This document shows, one piece after another, positions 35,071 through 45,849 of a stretch of 64,000 nucleotides of DNA. The notes beneath the pieces are model-generated. The model made no database searches. It was not told the origin of the DNA and saw only the letters and a program-made list of their open reading frames with translations. Position 1 is the first letter of the stretch. Each line of letters opens with the position of its first letter. This DNA is from Anaspis maculata (taxonomy: Eukaryota; Arthropoda; Insecta; Coleoptera; Scraptiidae). The stretch lies in the NCBI GenBank assembly GCA_949128115.1, contig OX421966.1, positions 3,596,001-3,660,000 of the forward strand. The letters run 5' to 3'. Both the position numbers and the translations under genes were made by a program.

Positions 35071-35747
35071 TTATAAAAGTTAATAATTGTGGTCTGTAGT
35101 GTTTTTAAGGAGTTCTGCGGGTTCGAAAGAAACCATAATCCCAGAGGGCGGGAGCCTTGATAAAGGTGTAGAATCTGGGGGGCGGGAGGGGTGAAAATTT
35201 CCACTCAAAATTCATTAACGGGCTAGAAACAATCTTTGTTCTGTTTTTCTGTTTCTGTTTATTCCGATAAAATTGATCCTAAACAAAACTCCAAGGGAGG
35301 GGGGAGAATCTTTTAATTTTGGGCTTGGTGACTATTCAGAGATCGCTACTGCAGCAGCACTAGCGGCAGTAACTTGAATTTTGCGTGGGTTTTGCAGGGA
35401 TGATTGGACATTTTCACCATGTCTGTGCACCATCGAACCCTCGAGCAGGGAAGGAAGTAAAGAACCCTCAGATACGTGGTTCGGCCTCTTGGACCTCATC
35501 AGTGAGGGAAGAATCTCCAAACAAGGATGCTCGATGATACACAGACCCGACACGATACCTACTTTAAATAATCGTACACGCAGTAGGAATATTAATCGAC
35601 ACCTCCTGTTGGTAGAACAGTGAACAATGAAAAAAAAAATGGACGCGAGAATTTCAGCCCTCTATTGATGCCTTCGCCATGCAGGCTGGAAGAACACAGC
35701 TTCGCACCAGGCACTACCCACGTCCAGTCACCACCACCACCACCACC

Positions 35748-36803
35748 TGTTACGTTTTTTTTAACCTAGGGAAAGATTGCTGGTCTGGGAGACATTATCT
35801 GGGTTGGCGCGGGAAAACAAAAACAAAACAACAGGCGAGAAAAGTTTGGATTAACGACAAAAAAAAATCTGACAAGTAAAAAAAAAACGTTCGAACAGTT
35901 TGTATTGCTGCAGAGGTTTAATACCGAACTCCTTGCGGAGGATTTACGCAGCAAACGACTAGCAAGCAGAGCAGTCGACGACGAGAAGAGTCGAGCTCAA
36001 ACCGGTCAGGTCCGGGATTTTGCCGAACCCTTACTTATTAAAATTATTCTCCAAGCCCTTTTCCCCGAAAAGGGTTCCATCCTTCCATCCTTTTATCCTA
36101 CTAACCTTCTATGGTTCTATAGTTCCCTGTACATTTTCCCTACCCTTATGGGCAAAAATTGGAACATTGGTGGTTGATAGTATTCGCCCGTGGAACCCGT
36201 CGAGCCTGCAAGCCCGGACGTCGAGTTACGTGACAGTCGACAGACAACGCCCCCAGAGCATTTCGGCGCGGGAGCTGAGGTATCTGGGTTATCTGCTATT
36301 GTTCTAGTATTGCGGCCTTTCTTTTTTTTTTCGTCAACCCCTCGACCGCCACCAAACGACCCTACTTCGGTGCACTGAGGTAGCTCATCGGTAGGTAGGT
36401 AGGTTGCAAATGGTCACCGTCGGCCCATTAGAACATAGTTTGAATCCGGAATCTCAGCAAAGCGTTACCGCTCTGACAGTCGTGACAGACGTGTCTGTCC
36501 CACCTGTCGGACTGAACTCGTCGCCTGGCTACGGATCCGGTAGTGCCTGTACTGGTGGTCACCCTACCAGACGCACCGAACCAGACAGTGGAGCCATCAT
36601 TGTTCAATCAATTGTTATTCTATTTGTATTTTTGTCAATACCCTACCCTTCAGGAATCATTTTGAAATTATACGATATTTTCTAAATTTGTTTTATACCA
36701 CGTATGAGTAAATTCAATTCAACTTAATCATCCCCTCGATCCGTCTCCTTCTGAGCATAGCGGCAAATTCCCATCTCTTGTGCTGCCGTCTTTGGACGTA
36801 GCA
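35748..36803 (+). repeat. 5' LTR
   Basis: Starts TGTTACG and ends GGACGTAGCA, about 1056 bp. Compared with the 3' LTR, differences are a few single bases (for example near 35803, 36118, 36150, 36318, 36400) and short A-run length changes, about 99 percent identity by eye. Confidence 0.95.
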
Positions 36804-36807
36804 TAAT

Positions 36808-36823
36808 TGGCGCCTAACTGGTG
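36808..36823 (+). promoter_or_regulatory. Minus-strand primer-binding site
   Basis: TGGCGCCTAACTGGTG begins four bases after the 5' LTR and starts with the TGG complementary to a tRNA CCA end. The priming tRNA species was not determined. Confidence 0.8.
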
Positions 36824-36915
36824 TGGCCGACTTTTGTTGAACTGATCTACTCATATAGAAAATATTCGTATCTATTTCAATTTTTTTTTCTATTGTTATT
36901 TTGAAAGTTTCAAGA

Positions 36916-38298
36916 ATGTCGACTTTTGTCTTTGATGTTGACAGGCTGCGTAAAGATAAGCTTCGGTACGAACTCATGGTTCGAAGCATTGTCGAGTCGG
37001 ATGATGTTCCTGTTGAACAGTTGCGGAAGAGTTTACGCCAAATTTTGAATTTGGAGAAGATATCAGGTACCAGTATGTTGAATTCTTCCTTATCCTTGGT
37101 TGCGGATGAAGAATTGAAAGTCTGTGATGTCAAAGTGAAAGAACTCTCCGAAGCTGTTGAACAGTTTGTAGCAGGTGCTGTCAATCAGAGTAAAAAGATC
37201 GAAACGCGATTCACTCATCTACTGGGTCGTCTCAATAAAATTCAGTTGAAACCAGACGAGACCACGTTGTGCGAACTACGAACCAACCTTTTGAAGCGGT
37301 TAGCGGAACTTAGTGTTCACTATAATTTGAAACTGACCAATGTCGATTCGATTGATTTTCAACGGGTAACTCTCGAACATCAAGTTGACAAGCCATTTAC
37401 TTCAACTCCTAGTCATATCCGAGTACAGCCGAACCGTTCTTTTCTAAATACTCCTGTCTCTTCGTTGAGCAATATCGCAGCTCCGGTAATGAAGTCGAGC
37501 CTGAATAAATCTGTACCCGTTTACAAGTGGAACATAAAATTTTCTGGACGGAAAGGACTCAGTCTAAATGCTTTTCTCGAGCAAGTTGAAGAGTATTGTA
37601 AATCGCGCTGTGTTGATAAAATGCAATTGTTCGAATCTGCCAACGATTTGTTTGAGGATGAAGCTTTGCTTTGGTACAGGGTTATTCGAAAAGAGGTGGA
37701 TAATTGGGAAGACTTAGTCGTATTGATGAAAGATGAATTTCTGCCGGCCTATACGAAAGACAAGCTTTGGAAACAAATCCTCGAACGTACTCAAGGTCGT
37801 GATGAGTCTATCGGGATTCATGTGGCCGCAATGACTGCTTTGTTTGATCGTATGCCTACTTCGGTTTCAGACCCTCTAAGACTAGAAATTTTGTGTAAAA
37901 ATGTTTTACCTTTCTATCAAGAACGCTTGTCATTGGTGGAAGTCAAGTCCCCTTTTGAACTGATCCAGCTTTGTCGAAAAATCGAAAATACGCGATACAA
38001 TGTTGAGAGTTTTAAGCCACCTAGAACCGGTAACCTAGAATTAGAACCAGACCTAGATTATCATCCAACTAAAAGTGTGCTGCGTACGATTTCAGACTCA
38101 GATCGCAAGCCTGCAGGTTGTTGGACTTGTGGAAAGCCCAATCATATTTCCAGGAATTGTAGTGAAAGAAAATCTGGTAAGAGACCATTAAAATGTTTCA
38201 CATGTGGAAAAGCAGATTTCACTAAGTTAACCTGCCCGGATTGCAATAAATTAAAGTTGGCAAATGGCACGGGAAACGAACAGTTGAAACAGAACTAG
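36916..38298 (+). CDS. gag: Gypsy gag polyprotein
   Basis: 460 codons from the ATG at 36916 to the TAG at 38298. The central part (YKWNIKFSG, then FLEQVEEYCKSR and EDEALLWYRVI) matches the capsid-type retrotransposon gag domain. The C terminus has a CCHC zinc knuckle, CWTCGKPNHISRNC, followed by a second cysteine cluster (CFTCGK ... CPDC) that lacks the histidine. It forms the particle that packages element RNA. The frame overlaps pol by 49 nt, and the GGGAAAC at 38271-38277 would allow a -1 shift into pol. No internal stops. Confidence 0.93.
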   Translation: MSTFVFDVDRLRKDKLRYELMVRSIVESDDVPVEQLRKSLRQILNLEKISGTSMLNSSLSLVADEELKVCDVKVKELSEAVEQFVAGAVNQSKKIETRFTHLLGRLNKIQLKPDETTLCELRTNLLKRLAELSVHYNLKLTNVDSIDFQRVTLEHQVDKPFTSTPSHIRVQPNRSFLNTPVSSLSNIAAPVMKSSLNKSVPVYKWNIKFSGRKGLSLNAFLEQVEEYCKSRCVDKMQLFESANDLFEDEALLWYRVIRKEVDNWEDLVVLMKDEFLPAYTKDKLWKQILERTQGRDESIGIHVAAMTALFDRMPTSVSDPLRLEILCKNVLPFYQERLSLVEVKSPFELIQLCRKIENTRYNVESFKPPRTGNLELEPDLDYHPTKSVLRTISDSDRKPAGCWTCGKPNHISRNCSERKSGKRPLKCFTCGKADFTKLTCPDCNKLKLANGTGNEQLKQN

Positions 38299-41200
38299 GT
38301 CGTGTTTCTGTTTCAGTGGCTACTGCGACCAAATGTGTTAGCAATTACCAAGATAGTGAATCTGGCTGTATATATTTTAGAGATAAGGTAGTTTTAGATT
38401 ACATTTTAGCACAAGTAGGTGGTGATGAATGTCCCTACATTAAAATTAGTATTTTGGGTCAAGAATTTTATGGTTTATTAGATTCTGGAGCTAGCAAAAC
38501 ATTCATAAATTCAGCTACGTGGTTAATTTTGAAAAGTTTAGGATTTGTCTTGGATGACAGTCGTAGGGTATCATGTGTCGTGGCGAACAATGCAACATCA
38601 GAGTGCATAGGTTGCGTCGCGGTCCCGGTTCGTTTGAGGAGTGTGGTGAAAATAATCGAAATGCACGTCATGCCTGAGTTGCGTCATAAAGTAGTTTTGG
38701 GAATCAACTTTTGGATGCGGATGGGAATTGTACCAGACATCCGTAAAGGTGAATGGATCTTTTCGACACATGAGTTGAATGCTCCTCATCTAAGCAGTAT
38801 CAAAGATCGAGGTGATTTGACACCTGAGCAACAGGCGATGCTTGATGACACTATTACTGATTATTTTGACAACATTGACGAAAACGTTCTGGGCCATACG
38901 ACTGCCATCCGACACAAGATAACTTTAACGAATCCGAATTGTGAAGCCATTAAACAGCGATATTACCCTGTTTCACCGTACAAGCAGAAATTAATAGATG
39001 CGGAGCTCGAGGAAATGTTGAAACAAGGTGTGGTGGAGAAATCCACAAGTGGTTGGTCATCCCCTATTTTGATGATACCCAAAAAGAACGGTAAATTCAG
39101 ATTTTGCGTTGACTTTCGAAAGCTGAATAGTGTCACAAACAAAGACGCTTATCCGCTTCCGTATATGTCATCAATTTTGACAAAAGTGGGTGGGGCACAG
39201 TTTCTCTCCACGATGGACATTAAGAGTGCCTATTGGCAAGTGGCCCTTGAGGACTCTAGCAAGCCATACACTGCTTTTACCATACCGGGGCGAGGTTTAT
39301 TCCAATTTACCAGGATGCCTTTTGGGTTACACAACGCTCCTGCCACTTTTCAGCGTTTAATCGATACAATTTTTGGTCCAGAATTGGAACCATACGTGTT
39401 CACTTATTTGGACGACATTATTGTTTCAACACCTTCCTTTGAAACGCATATTTCGGTGCTTAAAGAGGTATTTAGTCGACTTAAAAGTGCTGGTTTGGTT
39501 TTGAGTAAAACTAAATGTACGTTTTGCCGGTCCGAATTGAAATTTCTTGGACATGTCATCAACAGCAAAGGGTTACATGTTGATCCGGACAAAGTTTCAG
39601 CGATCGTGAATCTGAAACCGCCTACTTCGGTCACGGAAGTGAGACGAATTATCGGCATGGTAACATGGTTCCGACGTTTTGTACCATCATTTTCAGACAT
39701 TCTAATACCGCTGAGGAAGTTACTATGCAGAGGACATAAGTTTTCTTGGAATAAAGATTGTGAAGAAGCCTTTATGCGGCTTAAAGAAGCTCTTATTTCT
39801 GCGCCTATTTTGACAGCTCCCGATTTCGAGAAACCGTTTTATTTGCATACCGATGCTTCTTCATACGGGCTAGGTGCGGCACTAACACAACGTATTGGTG
39901 AACGCGAGCACGTAATTTGCTATTTGTCGCGAGCTGCAACTCCTGCAGAACGAAAGTATTCTACAACGGAATTAGAATGCCTGGCAGTGTTGTGGTCAAT
40001 AGAAACCCTAAGATGTTATTTAGATGGTGCAAGGTTTTATGTCATAACAGATCATTATTAACTGGTATGGCTAAATAATCTCAAAGATCCACAAGGACGA
40101 CTAGGACGATGGGCGTTACGGTTACAACAATTCGATTTCGAGATTCGCCACAGAAAAGGTAAAGAACATCTTTTACCGGATGCTCTTTCTCGGTCAATGC
40201 CCGAATGCAATGTTATTGACACACCAAATTTGTTAGAATTCGATTTTACAAGTGTCAGAGATCCGTGGTATAAACGCATGTGTACGAATGTTCAAGATAG
40301 GCCACTAAAATTTGCGAAATGGCGTGTGACAAACGAAAGACTGTACAAGTATGTCAAAGTCGATTTTCCCGAATTGCGCGATGACGCTGAGAACTGGAAG
40401 CTAGTGATTCCGAAAGAATTCCGCAAACAGATTTTAGTCAAGTGTCACGATATTCCTATATCCGGACATTTAGGGATCCATAAAACGTACCATAGAGCAA
40501 ATCGTCTATATTTTTGGCCGGCCATGAAAAGTGACATTGCTAGGTATGTCAGGGCGTGTAGCACTTGTTTACGCACGAAACCTGTTCAAAAGCTACCCGC
40601 GGGACTGATGGGTCAACGTCTCAGTGTTGAGAAGCCTTGGCAGAACATTAGTACAGATCTTTTTGGACCGTTACCACGTAGTTCCCATGGCAATATTTTT
40701 GTTTTAGTCGTGACTGACTCGTTCAGTAAATTTTGTCTGTTCTTCCCTCTGAGGAAAGCTACCGCGTCTATGGTTACCAAACTTATCGAAGAGAACGTTT
40801 TCTTAGTTTTTGGTGTACCAGAGGTCGTTAGGTGCGACAACGGGCCGCAGTATATTTCTCATGTGTTTAAAGCAATGGTTAACAAATATGGTTCAAAAAT
40901 TCTCTATAATCCCTTTTATCACGCGCAAGTGAACCCCACGGAACGCGTGAACAAAACATTAAAATCGATGTTGGCCGCGTACGTGAAGGAAAATCAGCGA
41001 CTGTGGGACGTAAACTTAGCTGCTCTTGCCTGCGCTGTGCGTACTGCTAAACACGAAGCTACGACACAAACTCCTTATTTTGTCAATTTTGGACGTGAAA
41101 TGTGTGTTCACGGTGATGAATATCGCATCCAGAAGGTCGCGCCCGACAACGAAGTCGATGAAGACGATGCAGACAACCGAGACCCCGAACGACGCGCGAA

Positions 41201-41513
41201 CGCTTTTCAGAAGTTACGACATTTTGTATCGAAACGGCTGAAAACAGCATATGCTAAGGCGAAAGATCGGTATAATCTTAGAAGAAGACCCGTCACTTTT
41301 AACATAGGTGATACCGTTTGGAAGCGCAATTACGTTTTATCCGACGCAAGCAAATTCTTTAGTGCAAAGTTAGATGGTCATTACTCGGGTCCATACAAAG
41401 TCAGAAAGAAACTCGGTCAGTTGGTTTACGAGTTGGAGGATTTTGATGGAAGGACCAAAGGTAATTGGCACGTGAAAGACTTAAAGGCGAATTGCGAGTA
41501 CTCGGATGACTAG
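38250..41513 (+). pseudogene. pol: Gypsy pol polyprotein (protease-RT-RNaseH-integrase), one in-frame stop
   Basis: The -1 frame is open from 38250. Domains in order are protease (LLDSGASKTF, Asp codon at 38481), reverse transcriptase (PLPYMSSILTKVGGAQF, catalytic YLDD at 39405-39416), RNase H (LHTDASSYGLGAAL), and integrase with a zinc-binding HxxxH-CxxC head (SGHLGIHKTYHRANR, CSTCLRTKP). The integrase core follows with STDLFGPLP (Asp), CDNGPQY (Asp) and NPTERVNKTLK (Glu), then a GPY/F-like tail (YSGPYKVRKK). The single lesion is TAA at 40059-40061, within RNase H after ITDHY, where related elements have a serine (TCA). The frame then continues unbroken to 41513. It therefore makes protease and RT but not integrase, unless the stop is read through. 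Confidence 0.93.
38271..38277 (+). promoter_or_regulatory. Predicted -1 ribosomal frameshift site GGGAAAC
   Basis: The heptamer fits X XXY YYZ in the gag frame (G GGA AAC) and lies inside the 49-nt gag-pol overlap, 21 nt before the gag stop. Position and phase are what gag-pol expression needs. A downstream stem-loop or pseudoknot was not worked out. Confidence 0.75.
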
Positions 41514-41617
41514 TTGTGGCTGTATTTGGGTTGCTTAGTTGTTATTATCGTTGATTGTTGATCATTCCCTTTGATGATTTCCTAGATCAGAAAATTTCCT
41601 GAAAATTTTCTGTACCA

Positions 41618-41630
41618 AGAAAGGGGGAAG
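41618..41630 (+). promoter_or_regulatory. Polypurine tract
   Basis: AAGAAAGGGGGAAG abuts the 3' LTR start, as expected for the plus-strand primer. Confidence 0.85.
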
Positions 41631-42683
41631 TGTTACGTTTTTTTCAACCTAGGGAAAGATTGCTGGTCTGGGAGACATTATCTGGGTTGGCGCGGGAAAA
41701 CAAAAACAAAACAACAGGCGAGAAAAGTTTTGATTAACCACAAAAAAAAATCTGACAAGTAAAAAAAACGTTCGAACAGTTTGTATTGCTGCAGAGGTTT
41801 AATACCGAACTCCTTGCGGAGGATTTACGCAGCAAACGACTAGCAAGCAGAGCAGTCGACGACGAGAAGAGTCGAGCTCAAACCGGTCAGGTCCGGGATT
41901 TTGCCGAACCCTTACTTATCAAAATTATTCTCCAAGCCCTTTTCCCCGAAAAGGGTTCCATCCTTCCATCCTTTTATCCCACTAACCTTCTATGGTTCTA
42001 TAGTTCCCTGTACATTTTCCCTACCCTTATAAGCAAAAATTGGAACATTGGTGGTTGATAGTATTCGCCCGTGGAACCCGTCGAGCCTGCAAGCCCGGAC
42101 GTCGAGTTACGTGACAGTCGACAGACAACGCCCCCAGAGCATTTCGGCGCGGGAGCTGAGGTATCTGGGTTATCTGCTATTGTTCTAGTATTGCGGCCAT
42201 TCTTTTTTTTTCGTCAACCCCTCGACCGCCACCAAACGACCCTACTTCGGTGCACTGAGGTAGCTCATCGGTAGATAGGTAGGTTGCGAATGGTCACCGT
42301 CGGCCCATTAGAACATAGTTTGAATCCGGAATCTCAGCAAAGCGTTACCGCTCTGACAGTCGTGACAGACGTGTCTGTCCCACCTGTCGGACTGAACTCG
42401 TCGCCTGGCTACGGATCCGGTAGTGCCTGTACTGGTGGTCACCCTACCAGACGCACCGAACCAGACAGTGGAGCCATCATTGTTCAATCAATTGTTATTC
42501 TATTTGTATTTTTGTCAATACCCTACCCTTCAGGAATCATTTTGAAATTATACGATATTTTCTAAATTTGTTTTATACCACGTATGAGTAAATTTAATTC
42601 AACTTAATCATCCCCTCGATCCGTCTCCTTCTGAGCATAGCGGCAAATTCCCATCTCTTGTGCTGCCGTCTTTGGACGTAGCA
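41631..42683 (+). repeat. 3' LTR
   Basis: 1053 bp, TGTTACG to GGACGTAGCA, nearly identical to the 5' LTR. Small open frames in it are repeated in the other LTR because the sequence is duplicated, not because they are genes. Confidence 0.95.
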
Positions 42684-43640
42684 CACCACCACCACGGTGA
42701 GGACTACAACTTTTGACTTTTGCCGCGTTTATGTGTATGAAAATGAGATTTTCTTTGTTCATATTTTATGAAATTGAATTCTGCGTGGATTTTGCGAAAA
42801 TGATTGGATATTTTCACCAGGTCTGTGCACCTTCGAACGCCCAACAACATCAGCAACAATTTTTTTACACATACATAATTTGAAAAACTATATTGAAAAA
42901 ACGGCAGCTGATCCACCAAGCTTTTTTCTTGAAAACACATTGGCAAAAGCTCGAAATATAAAAGAAACTCAACTGTGTTCTGTATTTTAAATATGGACAA
43001 GCTTAAATTATCATTCTCGCATCCACTGCAAACCATGAAATAGCCGACAAGCTCGAAATGAAGGAAAAAATCAAGCCCCTAACGAAATTGAGAAACGCCT
43101 GTGCTGCCTAAAAACTCCTAGACTTGTTGCTAAATAATAAAAGCATTCTCTACCGTCCATTCTCCTATAAAATGCATGAAAAGTATATAAAAAGCTCTGA
43201 ATCAAAAAAACATTACATATCAAACAAACATATAAAATTACATATCATACAAACCTTTTGCCTCCCATGTTGATATATGTCACAACAAAAGTAGCCATCA
43301 AGGTCGAAATCAGAAAATCTCTCCCCCTACTACCCCTCTTCAAGAAGATGAGAATGATTAGCTTCTTGGCTTCACAGGAAAGCTGAACGGCAGCCTATTT
43401 GCTATTTTTATGATATTTTCATTATTTGTTTTCTATATTGTAATTGTTAGGTGTGCATAGCAAATAAACAATATTTATTTATTTATTTATTTATTTATTT
43501 GATCACGACAAAAACAGCTAGCAAGCCCGAAAGTGATCCCCTCCTCTTGAGATTGATGTGAGCCCAATTTCACCAATATACTCCAATAAGATCATAAAAT
43601 CAGAAATCATGGAAAAATTGTCTCTTCATAAATTGCCTGT
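42684..43640. other. Central part of the host palindrome; LINE-like tail
   Basis: No gene. An (ATTT)n tract at 43474-43500 follows AGGTGTGCATAGCAAATAAA, which looks like the 3' end of a small retroelement. GCCCGAAAGTGATCCCC near 43530 and 43770 marks internal near-duplicates. Confidence 0.4.
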
Positions 43641-44250
43641 TCATAAATTATAAGTCCCTGCTTGAGCGTTCGATAGTGCACAGACCTGGTGGAAAAATGT
43701 CCAATCACCCTCGCCAATTTTGGGTTGCTGCTGTTGCAGTAGCGATATTCAAATAGTCACCAAGCCCAAAATTGAATCCCCCCCTTTTCAGTTTAGTTTG
43801 AGACAAATTTCACGAAAATAAATAGGATCAGAAACCGTGAAAAGATTGTTTCTAGCCCGTTCATAAACTATGAATAAAATATTTCACCCCCCTCCCCCTC
43901 AGACTCTACATCCCCATCAAGAGCGGCTCACGCCCTTTGGTATTACGGTTTCTTTCTACCCACGCAGGACTCTTCAAGAAGACCACAGATCACAACTATA
44001 CAGGGTGGTCCAGGTTTTAGTCGACAAACTTTGCAGGCTGATAGAGGATAAAAAAAGAAGTCGACCCACCCCAAAAAAAACATATCTGAAATGCATATTA
44101 AAAAAGTTACAGGCCTTCAAAGTTGCAGAAAAAAATTGTTTTTTTCTTGATAACTTTTGAAGAGCTTGACGGATTTTGCTCAAGTTTTGCACATATGATT
44201 AACAAACACGTTTCCAGTGATTTCTTGAAATTTTTTTTGTCAGAATGGCG

Positions 44251-44308
44251 CAGTGCCGTAGATATAAGGGGTACTAACCCTCTTACCCCCATACTTTCTA
44301 CGCCACTG
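44251..44308. mobile_element. Tiny hAT-like MITE, related to the one near 15932
   Basis: CAGTGCCGTAGAT to TTTCTACGCCACTG with the internal phrase ACCCTCTTACCCCCATAC, comparable to ACCCTCTCACCATAC at 15966. No clear target duplication. Confidence 0.35.
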
Positions 44309-44409
44309 GATATTTTGGAAAACTGTTGAAAGTATTGAATTTGGCGTTCAATTCTGAAGAGAAAATTGGCGTGTCATTGCTACATTTGGACCAGCGGTTT
44401 CGGAGATAT

Positions 44410-44825
44410 TTGTGTTTAAAGGTTCAAAAACACCGAATTACGCAAATGTTTCAAAATTCGAGCAAGCTTTGATGCATTAACTTCCAACTTTTTTTTTAAT
44501 CTAAAGTTTATTGATCCATGATTTAGCTCATGAAAAATTGAAAATTGGTTGTGAAAATTCCTAATTTCAGAACCGTGACCAATAAGAAACAAAGGGCCCT
44601 TGGTTCTTCTTCTTACTAAACTAGAACAACTATCAGTAAGTGAATAGGCACCTATTGAATATTTAATTGTTGCTGAAATTATGAATTTACACAATCATTT
44701 TACAATTTCTCATGAGCTCAATTTTGGAACAATAAACTTTAAATTGAAAAAAAAGTTGGAAGTTGATGGATCAAAGCTTGCTCGAATTTTGAAAAATTTG
44801 CGTAATTCGGTGTTTTTGACATCTC
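44410..44825. mobile_element. ~415-bp palindromic element
   Basis: The arms share CACCGAATTACGCAAAT against ATTTGCGTAATTCGGTG, and the stretch around CTTCCAACTTTTTTTTTAAT, in inversion. The centre is 44580-44690. Confidence 0.75.
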
Positions 44826-44827
44826 TG

Positions 44828-45260
44828 CAACTGCTGCTTTTCAATTTACAGGGTGAAAAGTCATTTCCACGTTTCAATTTTTTTCTTGGTGAAATTGGCC
44901 CACACAACAATTGCGACTGATTCTTCTGTAAACTTGAAGTTTCTAGTCAAACATATCAAAATAATACATTTCTGCTACAGCTATGTTTCTCTTAACAAAT
45001 ATCAATGTTTTGGTATATTCCGAGGTATATTCGGATATATTGCATCAAAAATTAAAAAAATCTTGGAACACAACCAAACATTTAAATTTGTGAATAAGAA
45101 CGTAGCTATAGCAGAAATGTATTATTTCGATATGTTTGACTAGAAACCTCAAATTTACAGAAGAACCAGTCGCAATTGTTGTGTGAGCTGATTTCATCAA
45201 GAACAAAATTTAAACGTGAAAATGACTTTTCACCCTGTAAATTGAAAAGCAGCAGATGCA
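44828..45260. mobile_element. ~430-bp palindromic element with CTGCTGCTTTTC ends
   Basis: Begins CTGCTGCTTTTCAATTTACAGGGTGAAAAGTCATTT and ends in its complement near 45255. Arms also share CAATTGCGACTG(G)TTCT and ACATTTCTGCTAC(A). The centre is near 45030. Diverged single ends of the same type (TTTCACCCTGTA) lie at about 45378 and 45529. Confidence 0.75.
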
Positions 45261-45849
45261 GAGATGTGTCCTTTCCATATGATCAGTATGACATTATCAG
45301 CCTGCAAAAGAACGGGAATCGACTTCAATCTAGATCAGTTCCATCAAGAAAAAAAATTGAAGTTGAAAAATAGTTTTCACCCTGTAACTTGATACGCAGC
45401 AGTTGCTGGGTAGTATATTATTTATATGTTTATTGGAAGACTATGGCCTATCACATCAGCTTCAAATGGTTTTTTTCGGTCATAATATTTTCAAGAAAAG
45501 AAGAAAGTAAAGAAAAATAATGGACTTTCACCCTGTATACTAATTTGTAGCAGTCCCAGAGTTGAGGACTTTTGATATGTTGGAGAAGGGACTGTGAGCT
45601 TGCCATGGTAAAAAAATCGTTTTTGTTTGAATTAATTTCAGCAAAGCTACTATTTTTTCCATTTCCAATATACATAACAAAAGTTTTTCTGGATAGATCA
45701 ATAATATAACTTGGATGACGCTGAATTCATCAACTTAAGGTGAGAACTGCACTTATTATATAAATTTTTATTATTTTTCAACTTTGCAGAAAAGACTTTG
45801 ATCTTTATCAGTTCATAGCGATAATTGTGACAAATCTATTATTTTGTAA

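Larger units (their letters stand above)
35748..42683 (+). mobile_element. Ty3/Gypsy LTR retrotransposon, nearly intact
   Basis: Two LTRs of about 1.05 kb flank gag and pol. CACC lies directly outside both LTRs, a 4-bp duplication typical of Gypsy insertions, though it sits in a CAC-rich tract. The order is LTR, primer-binding site, gag, protease, reverse transcriptase, RNase H, integrase, polypurine tract, LTR. No envelope gene is present between integrase and the 3' LTR, so it is a retrotransposon, not a retrovirus-like element. The LTRs differ at only about a dozen positions, so insertion was recent. One in-frame stop in pol breaks this copy. Confidence 0.95.
35075..43990. mobile_element. 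Palindromic element split by the Gypsy insertion
   Basis: The left arm 35075-35440 pairs in inversion with 43640-43990. Shared stretches are TGTGGTCT(G) at the outer side, GAACGGGCTAGAAACAATCTTT, TTTTGGGCTTGGTGACTATT, and TGATTGGACATTTTCACCA with GTCTGTGCACCATCGAAC. A further partial copy at 42775-42835 is direct relative to 35375-35445. Removing the 6.9-kb LTR element leaves a foldback of about 2 kb. Outer limits are approximate. Confidence 0.7.

Noticed and set aside
36190..36378. Open frame in the LTR whose first residues resemble a lentiviral Tat start
   Set aside because: Only the first few residues look similar. It lies entirely in the LTR, is duplicated in the other LTR for that reason, and lacks the cysteine cluster and basic region.
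36714..37184. 156-codon frame antisense to gag
   Set aside because: Shadow of the gag coding sequence.
41786..42058. 90-codon plus-strand frame in the 3' LTR and its twin at 35905-36177
   Set aside because: Duplicated only because the LTRs are duplicated. No domain, and substitutions between the LTRs show no coding bias that can be judged by eye.
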